Shown here piece by piece: positions 41,579 through 46,236 of a stretch of 46,236 bases of DNA. The notes under the pieces are model-generated. The model did not search any database, was not told the DNA's origin, and was given only the letters and a program-made list of their open reading frames with translations. A program made the position numbers and the translations under genes. Origin of the DNA: Azospira sp. I13 (GTDB lineage Bacteria; Pseudomonadota; Gammaproteobacteria; Burkholderiales; Rhodocyclaceae). The DNA lies in NCBI RefSeq assembly GCF_003112695.1, contig NZ_BFBP01000004.1:110210-156445 (forward strand). The letters are read 5' to 3'. Position 1 is the stretch's first letter, and each line of letters starts with the position of its first letter.

Positions 41579-41887
41579 ATGCTTTATCTCGTCGTGCTGA
41601 CCTACCTGCGGCCTCTGGCCGAGGTGGATGCCCAACTGGCGGCCCATCGCGCCTACCTGACCGAGCATTACCGGGCTGGCCATTTCCTCCTTTCCGGCCC
41701 CCAGGACCCTCGCCGGGGCGGTGTCATCCTGGCCCGGGCCGATGCCCGGGAGATCGTGGAGACCTGGGTGGCCCAGGACCCCTTCCACCGTGCCGGCGTG
41801 GCCAGCTATGAGATCATCGGCTGGCAACCCCTGCTGCGGGCGGCGGAAGTGCCGGAGTGCCTGGCCCCCGCCGCCAGCGTCCCCTGA
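41579..41887 (+). CDS. YciI-like protein
   Basis: 102 aa. LYLVVLTYLRPLAEVDAQLAAHRAYL, then AGHFLLSGPQDPRRGGVILARA and the central DPFHRAGVASYEIIGW match the YCII-related family (dimeric alpha-beta ferredoxin-like fold; the His-Asp pair near the cleft is thought to be functional). Catalytic role unknown; it is commonly found beside oxidoreductases. Second gene of the LysR-linked operon, with GAAGGAG before its ATG. Confidence 0.87.
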   Translation: MLYLVVLTYLRPLAEVDAQLAAHRAYLTEHYRAGHFLLSGPQDPRRGGVILARADAREIVETWVAQDPFHRAGVASYEIIGWQPLLRAAEVPECLAPAASVP

Positions 41888-41899
41888 AAGGAGCGCCCC

Positions 41900-42403
41900 A
41901 TGCCGACCCCCGTTCGTCCCGTCCTGCATTCCCATGACCTCGAGTGGCGCGACCACGCCCAGGGGGAGCGCTACCAGGCCCGCTTTGCCCCGGTGGCCGG
42001 CCCCCTGGGGCTGACGGCCCTGGGGGGGCGGCTGGTGGAGCTGCCGCCGGGCAAGCGGGCCTGGCCGTTCCATCACCACCATGCCAATGAAGAACTGGTG
42101 GTGATCCTCTCGGGCCGGGGCGTGTGGCGCTACGGCGATGCCCGCCACGAAGTCGCCGCGGGGGACTTGCTGGGGGCGCCCGCTGGCGGGCCGGAAACGG
42201 CCCACCAGCTGATCAACGAGGGTACGGAGCCGCTGCGCTATCTGGCGGTGAGCACCATGATCGCCTCGGATGTGATGGGTTACCCGGATTCGGGCAAGTT
42301 CGTGGTGATGGCCGGTGCCGCCCCCGGCGGGTCCAAGGCCCGGCGTACTTTCGAGCATGTGGGCCGCCTGGCGGATGGCGTGGATTACTGGGACGGCGAG
42401 TAG
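41900..42403 (+). CDS. Cupin domain protein
   Basis: 167 aa. The cupin core (about 45-120) has metal-binding PFHHHHANEELVVILSGRGVWRYG, the first cupin motif, and GDLLGAPAGGPETAHQLIN, the second. A small flanking segment at each end completes the barrel. Substrate is unknown; this group includes sugar or mannose isomerase-like and quercetinase-like proteins. Third gene of the operon with the oxidoreductase and YciI-like protein, 12 nt after the previous stop, with AAAGGAG before its ATG. Confidence 0.87.
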   Translation: MPTPVRPVLHSHDLEWRDHAQGERYQARFAPVAGPLGLTALGGRLVELPPGKRAWPFHHHHANEELVVILSGRGVWRYGDARHEVAAGDLLGAPAGGPETAHQLINEGTEPLRYLAVSTMIASDVMGYPDSGKFVVMAGAAPGGSKARRTFEHVGRLADGVDYWDGE

Positions 42404-42543
42404 AAAGCCGGGCAACCTGGCCGACGGGCCGACGTGCCGTAAGGTGAGGATGCAGGCGCCCCGGCCGCCCCACGGGCAGCGCCGGACCGGGAAATGGTGG
42501 CAGCGGGCGTAGAATCTGGCGATCCAGTCAATGGAGCATTCCC

Positions 42544-43830
42544 ATGGATCTCTGGATTCTGATTTTTCTCATTCTTGGCAGCGGCGTGTTGTCCCTGGCC
42601 GAAATGGCCGTCGGGGCGAGCCGCAACTCCCATCTCGCCATGCTGGCCGAAGGCGGCTCCGCCGGGGCCGGCACGGTGCTGCGCTTCCGCCAGCATCCCA
42701 GCCGCCTGCTGGCCACCACCCAGCTGGGCATCACCGCCCTGGCCATGCTTTCCGGCGTTTTCGGCGAATCCCTGTGGGTGCCCCGGGCCGAGCTATGGCT
42801 GCGGGAGGGCGTTGGCCTGGCCGAGGCGCCGGCCTATTGGCTGGCCCTGGGCGGCGTGGTGACGGTGATCACCTTCTTCACCCTGGTCTTCGGCGAGGTC
42901 ATTCCCAAGCGCCTGGCCCTGGCCAAACCGGAAGCCACCGCCGTGGCCCTGGCCGGGCCAATCAAGCTGCTGCTGCGCTTGGTTCATCCCCTGGTCTTCA
43001 TCGTTTCCTGGGTGTCGGACCGCATCCTCGATCTCTTCCCCGCCAAGGGCACGGCGGAAGCGTCCGCCGCCGACGAAATTCGCTTCCTCATCGAATCCGG
43101 GCGCAAGGAAGGCGTGCTGGACCAGACCGAGAGCGAAATCCTCGGCAACGTCTTCCGCCTCGACAACCGCCGGGTCGGCGCCATCATGACCCCGGCCACC
43201 GGCATCGCCTACCTGGATCTGAGCCAGCCCCGGGAGGCCAACATGAAGGTGCTGCAGGAGCGGGCCGTCTCCCGCTTCCTGGTCTGCAAGGGCGGCTTCG
43301 GCAATCCCCTGGGCTTTGTCGAGAGCCGGGAATTGCTGCAGGCCCTGCTGGTGGGCAACGGCCTGGATTTCGGCAAGCTTTCCCCCAGCCCGCCCTTCTA
43401 CGTGCCCAACAGCCTCTCCCTCATCGGCCTGCTGGAATTTTTCAAGGCCAACCAGACCCAGATCGCCCTGGTGGTCAATGAATTCGGCGGCACCGAAGGG
43501 CTGGTGACCCTCTCCGACCTGATGGGCACCGTGGTGGGCGACGTGCTCTCCGGCGCCGTGGAAGCGCCCCTGGCCCTGCAACGCAGCGACGGCAGCTGGC
43601 TGCTGGACGGCCTCTTGCCCATCGACGAGCTGAAGGAACTGCTGCAGATGGCCGAGCTGCCGGAGGAAGACCTGGGCAACTACCACACCGTAGGGGGCTT
43701 CGTAGTCTACCAGCTGGGGCGCATCCCCAAGAAGACCGAATCCTTCGAATGGGCCGGCTGGCGCTTCGAGGTCATGGACATGGAAAAGAACCGGGTGGAC
43801 GAGGTGCTGGCCAAGCGCCTCGAGGGCTGA
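42544..43830 (+). CDS. CNNM/CBS/CorC_HlyC protein (hemolysin-like, YfjD-type)
   Basis: 428 aa. An N-terminal CNNM (DUF21) membrane domain (about 1-150) with FFTLVFGEVIPKRLALAKPE is followed by two CBS domains (about 195-315, starting RRVGAIMTPATGIAYLD) and a CorC_HlyC C-terminal domain (about 340-425, ending KNRVDEVLAKRLEG). These proteins are linked to Mg2+ or Co2+ export and metal homeostasis; the old hemolysin name is historical. A TAGAAT hexamer lies about 30 nt upstream (42510-42515). Confidence 0.9.
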   Translation: MDLWILIFLILGSGVLSLAEMAVGASRNSHLAMLAEGGSAGAGTVLRFRQHPSRLLATTQLGITALAMLSGVFGESLWVPRAELWLREGVGLAEAPAYWLALGGVVTVITFFTLVFGEVIPKRLALAKPEATAVALAGPIKLLLRLVHPLVFIVSWVSDRILDLFPAKGTAEASAADEIRFLIESGRKEGVLDQTESEILGNVFRLDNRRVGAIMTPATGIAYLDLSQPREANMKVLQERAVSRFLVCKGGFGNPLGFVESRELLQALLVGNGLDFGKLSPSPPFYVPNSLSLIGLLEFFKANQTQIALVVNEFGGTEGLVTLSDLMGTVVGDVLSGAVEAPLALQRSDGSWLLDGLLPIDELKELLQMAELPEEDLGNYHTVGGFVVYQLGRIPKKTESFEWAGWRFEVMDMEKNRVDEVLAKRLEG

Positions 43831-44158
43831 TGGCCGCGGGCCGCCGGGTTTGCTGCCGCTGGCGGCGGGCCAGGGGAGGGCCAGGGAGTGGTGGGTGAGG
43901 ACGGGCGCGTCAAGGTGGCTTCAGGTCGGCGCGATGGCGCCGGAGCCTGGAGCGACTTGGCGGCCCGGCGGATGGGCAGCGATGGAATGCCCCGGAAAAT
44001 GCCCTGAAGCCCAGGCGGGGCGCGGGGCATGTCTGATCGCCGCGCCCAGCTTGCCTCCCGGCGGCAAGGGGGCGGAGATGCCCGTCCCTATTGCCCTGCC
44101 GGGGTGTTACGACGTTGCTTTCGGGCCGGGCGCAATGGCCATGCCCGTGGGGGAAAGC
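43831..44158. other. Gap between convergent genes with REP-like element
   Basis: 328 nt between the CNNM gene (+) and the cytochrome c'-like gene (-). It contains the second copy of the GGCGGCAAG...CGTCCCTATTGCC repeat (44060-44095), several GC hairpins without T-runs, and no convincing coding frame. Confidence 0.5.
44060..44095. repeat. REP-like element, second copy
   Basis: GGCGGCAAG at 44060-44068 and CGTCCCTATTGCC at 44083-44095, matching 38252-38260 and 38264-38276. The spacer between the two blocks differs (14 nt here, 3 nt there). A related GGCGGAGGCGCCCGTCCC sequence is at 13233-13249. Confidence 0.4.
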
Positions 44159-44614
44159 CTACTTCTTGAAGGTCTTGTGGCAGCTGCGGCAGGTGTTGTG
44201 GGTGGCCTCGTAGGCGGCGGTGGCCTTGGCTTCGTCCTTGCTGCGAGCGGCTTCCAGCAGGCGGCTGGTGGCGGCCAGGAAGGCCTGGCGCTCTTCCTCG
44301 AACTTGGCGCTCTCGCTCCACACCTTGTCCGTGGCCTTGGTGGGCGGGTAGTTGCTGTCGGCGGTGAAATGGCGCCACGGGCCTTCCTTCGCCGCCTCCA
44401 GCTTTTCCGCCGATTGCAGGAAGGCATCGGCATCGTAGCGTTTGTCCCGCAGCATCATGCCCATGGGCTCGAAAGCCTTGAGGATGGTGTTGAAGGCCGC
44501 CCGGCGCTGGGTCACGGGCTTGTCCGGGTGGGTGTCCGCCGGTTCGCCGCAGGCGCTGAGCAGCAGGGGCAGGGCGGCGAGACACAGGAGGGAACGCAAG
44601 GTGGGGGCAGGCAT
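44159..44614 (-). CDS. Cytochrome c'-like lipoprotein
   Basis: 151 aa. A lipobox ends in LLSAC with C22 as the probable lipidated residue. The rest is a four-helix bundle with the heme-c motif C142-R-S-C-H146 at the C-terminus, as in class II cytochromes c (cytochrome c' / c-556 type, PF01322), which carry the heme on the last helix. Possible roles are NO binding or low-potential electron transfer; the axial methionine region (MGMMLRDKRYDADAF) suggests a six-coordinate c-556-like form. A GGAG site precedes the chosen ATG. It is 184 nt downstream of argD on the same strand, probably a separate unit. Confidence 0.87.
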   Translation of the reverse strand: MPAPTLRSLLCLAALPLLLSACGEPADTHPDKPVTQRRAAFNTILKAFEPMGMMLRDKRYDADAFLQSAEKLEAAKEGPWRHFTADSNYPPTKATDKVWSESAKFEEERQAFLAATSRLLEAARSKDEAKATAAYEATHNTCRSCHKTFKK

Positions 44615-44798
44615 GGGGCTCCGCAAGGCAGCAGGAAAGATGCGCATTATGCCGGGGATGGCCCCGCCCGGTGTATTCGTGAAGCACCTCACCCCGACCC
44701 TTGCCCGGCTGCGTCCGGGCCGGGCCACGGTCAGCCGCGACCCGGCTCGGGCCGCCAGGCGGTGCCCCGCCCGGCGCTCTGCCCGGGGGCTGGGCGCC

Positions 44799-45980
44799 TC
44801 AGGCAGCCAGCAGTTCCTCCAGCCAGGCCAGCATCTGGTCGATCTCTTCCCGGCTCACCGTCAGGGCGGGCATGAAGCGCAGCAGGTGGGGCCGCGGGGC
44901 GTTCAGCAGCAATCCTTGCGGGGCCCGCTGGCGCGCCGCCTCCACCAGGGCCGGGCCCCGCTCATCCGGCAGCAGCAGGGCCCGCAGCAGGCCGCTGCCC
45001 CGTTCGCCGCCCAGCCCCTGCCGCTCCGAAAGGGCTTGCAGCCCGGCGGCCAGATACTCGCCCTTGGCCGTCACCTCCTCGAGAAAGCCCGGCGCCGTCA
45101 GCACATCCAGCACCGCACAGCCCACCGCCGTCATCAGCGGGTTGCCGTTGTAGGTGCCGCCCTGGTCGCCGGCCTCGAAGCAGCACACCGATTCCCGGGC
45201 CAGCAGGGCCGAGAGGGGCACGCCGCCGCCGATGCCCTTGCCCAGGGTCATGATGTCCGGGGTGATGCCGGCGTGTTCGTGGGCGAAGAGCTTGCCGGTG
45301 CGGCCCATGCCGGTCTGCACCTCATCGACGATCAGCAGCAGGCCCCGGTCATCGGTGATCTGCCGCAGCAGTTGCAGGAATTCGACGCTGGCTGGCACCA
45401 CCCCGGCCTCGCCCTGCACCGGCTCCAGCATGATGGCCACCGTCTGGTCAGTGATCAGGGCGGCCACGGAATCCAGGTCATTCAGCTGTGCCTTGGGAAA
45501 GCCCGGCACCTGGGGGGCGAAGAGCGTGTCCCAGCCCGGCTTGCCGGAGGCCGACATGGTGGCCAGGGTGCGGCCGTGGAAGCCGTCGGCAAAGGTGATG
45601 ATCTCGTGGGCGCCGCCCTTGTGCTTCTGCCCCCACTTGCGCGCCAGCTTGATGGCGCCTTCGTTGGCTTCGGCGCCGGTGCTGGCGAAGAACACCCGGT
45701 CGAAACAGGAGCGCGCGGTCAGCCCCCGGGCCAGTTGCAGGGAAGGCGCGTTGTAAAAGGCCGGGCTGGGGTTGATCAGCTGGCCGGCCTGGGCCGTCAG
45801 GGCGGCGACGATGGCCGGGTGGCCGTGGCCCAGGCAATTCACGGCCCAGCCCTGGACGAAGTCCAGATAGCGCTTGCCCTGGTGGTCGGTGATCCAGGAG
45901 CCTTGGCCGCTGGTGAAGACGAGGTCGGGCCGGTGGGTGATCCACATCAGGGCGTCCTGGGCGGCGAGGGGGTGTTCCAT
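44799..45980 (-). CDS. argD: Acetylornithine aminotransferase
   Basis: 393 aa class-III PLP aminotransferase, full length. [80 protein letters not shown] and PLP lysine in [17 protein letters not shown] match the ArgD/OAT group. It transaminates N-acetylglutamate semialdehyde in arginine synthesis and possibly succinyl-DAP in lysine synthesis. An AAGGAG site lies 10 nt before the ATG. Directly upstream, within 26 nt of the start, ends a terminator hairpin preceded by an Arg-rich short frame, which suggests attenuation. Other aminotransferases of this class are possible, but the leader supports an arginine role. Confidence 0.9.
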   Translation of the reverse strand: MEHPLAAQDALMWITHRPDLVFTSGQGSWITDHQGKRYLDFVQGWAVNCLGHGHPAIVAALTAQAGQLINPSPAFYNAPSLQLARGLTARSCFDRVFFASTGAEANEGAIKLARKWGQKHKGGAHEIITFADGFHGRTLATMSASGKPGWDTLFAPQVPGFPKAQLNDLDSVAALITDQTVAIMLEPVQGEAGVVPASVEFLQLLRQITDDRGLLLIVDEVQTGMGRTGKLFAHEHAGITPDIMTLGKGIGGGVPLSALLARESVCCFEAGDQGGTYNGNPLMTAVGCAVLDVLTAPGFLEEVTAKGEYLAAGLQALSERQGLGGERGSGLLRALLLPDERGPALVEAARQRAPQGLLLNAPRPHLLRFMPALTVSREEIDQMLAWLEELLAA

Positions 45981-46005
45981 TGCTGCGTTCTCCTTGTGGG
46001 ATGGT

Positions 46006-46043
46006 AAAAAAACAAAAAGGCCACGGGGTTGCCGTGGCCTTTT
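46006..46043 (-). terminator. Terminator hairpin directly upstream of argD (attenuator)
   Basis: On the minus strand AAAAGGCCACGG pairs with CCGTGGCCTTTT (46015-46026 and 46032-46043, 12-bp stem, 5-nt loop), and the run continues as TTTTTGTTTTTTT to 46006. It ends 26 nt before the argD ATG, too close to allow a separate promoter between them, so it must act within the argD leader. On the plus strand it is also a terminator-like hairpin. Confidence 0.85.
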
Positions 46044-46050
46044 GCGGGAT

Positions 46051-46066
46051 GGGGGTCGAAACCCCC
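46051..46066 (-). promoter_or_regulatory. UUCG tetraloop hairpin between leader frame and attenuator
   Basis: On the minus strand GGGGGT-TTCG-ACCCCC is a 6-bp stem with an exceptionally stable tetraloop. Its GGGGTT arm (46060-46065) is also complementary to AACCCC in the terminator loop and 3' arm (46025-46030), so it could form an alternative antiterminator. A pause/antiterminator role is inference. Confidence 0.45.
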
Positions 46067-46088
46067 GGGGTCGGGAAGCGACTGGACC

Positions 46089-46211
46089 TTATCTCCGGAC
46101 GACGGACGGCACGCGGGCGGAAAGCCGGCGGCGTCGCAAAGCGGTGGTGGAGAGGAAGTCGGTGCAGTACATGGGGAAAGAGTTTGCCACAGCCCGTTCG
46201 TGCTGCGGCAT
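46089..46211 (-). CDS. Candidate Arg-rich leader peptide of argD
   Basis: 40 codons on the minus strand, ATG at 46211 to TAA at 46089; a later in-frame ATG at 46172 would give 27 codons. Arg codons number eight: four in a row (CGA CGC CGC CGG, codons 26-29), one at 33 and two, CGG AGA, immediately before the stop. CGA and AGA are uncommon codons in GC-rich genomes, as expected for a stall signal. No Shine-Dalgarno is evident for either ATG, which is the main weakness. The frame ends 46 nt before the terminator stem. The promoter would lie beyond the window edge. Confidence 0.4.
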   Translation of the reverse strand: MPQHERAVANSFPMYCTDFLSTTALRRRRLSARVPSVVRR

Positions 46212-46226
46212 GAATTTTCTGCGACA

Positions 46227-46236
46227 GGGGGGGGGG
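46227..46236. other. Terminal poly-G run, probable contig-end artefact
   Basis: The last ten bases are G. Such runs at a contig edge are typical of no-signal base calls; the true sequence here is doubtful. Confidence 0.6.

Noticed and set aside
46044-46070. tRNA T-arm-like sequence upstream of argD
   Set aside because: GGGGGTTTCGACCCCC resembles a T-arm, but there is no matching acceptor stem, anticodon arm or D-arm in the surrounding 80 nt. It is better explained as a UUCG hairpin.

Overview
The window is 46.2 kb of GC-rich DNA, densely coding on both strands, with a gene set typical of a betaproteobacterium. The pyruvate kinase, class II aldolase, DUF3422 and purC order, together with DctBD, BluB and DUF2189, suggests Rhodocyclales (Azospira/Dechloromonas/Azoarcus-like). 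That placement is inference from gene content; no rRNA or tRNA is present to confirm it. The final bases are a run of G, so the right edge is probably a contig end.

Layout. 1-1470: an AT-richer DUF4062 gene followed by a repeat-like intergenic block, which looks like the edge of an acquired island. 1537-8961 (minus): a C4-dicarboxylate module, aspA-dctA-glpM-tauE-dctB-dctD. A well-formed sigma-54 promoter and two phased palindromes lie upstream of aspA, so the sensor pair encoded here probably drives the aspartase and transporter genes. 9390-13000: an MFS transporter, ssb, a flavin reductase-like protein and a secreted alpha/beta hydrolase. 13307-24770: a housekeeping run of pyk, bluB behind a cobalamin riboswitch, fba, DUF3422, purC, DUF2189, prlC, a DUF4124/glutaredoxin protein, xth and a Crp/Fnr regulator, several of them separated by strong intrinsic terminators. 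24938-33574: a diguanylate cyclase, DUF2892, two unrecognised conserved-looking proteins, rsmA and HIT, a family III CoA-transferase, a TonB-like protein divergent from an ankyrin protein, and DUF2058. 33575-34028: a gene-free block with repeat-like character. 34029-38202: an orphan FliD-like protein, a Sir2 deacetylase, an SMR exporter, a BI-1 membrane protein and a MazG-like pyrophosphatase. 38287-43830: lrgAB, then a LysR gene divergent from a quinone oxidoreductase/YciI/cupin operon, then a CNNM/CBS/CorC protein. 44159-46236: a lipoprotein cytochrome c'-like protein and argD.

The most interesting signal is at the right end. Upstream of argD on the minus strand is a short reading frame with four consecutive Arg codons and two more directly before its stop. 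It is followed by a strong hairpin with a U-run that ends only about 26 nt before the argD start codon. This is the architecture of a leader-peptide attenuator, here apparently reading arginine supply for an arginine-biosynthesis gene. The second strongest regulatory find is the sigma-54/DctD-type control region of aspA-dctA.
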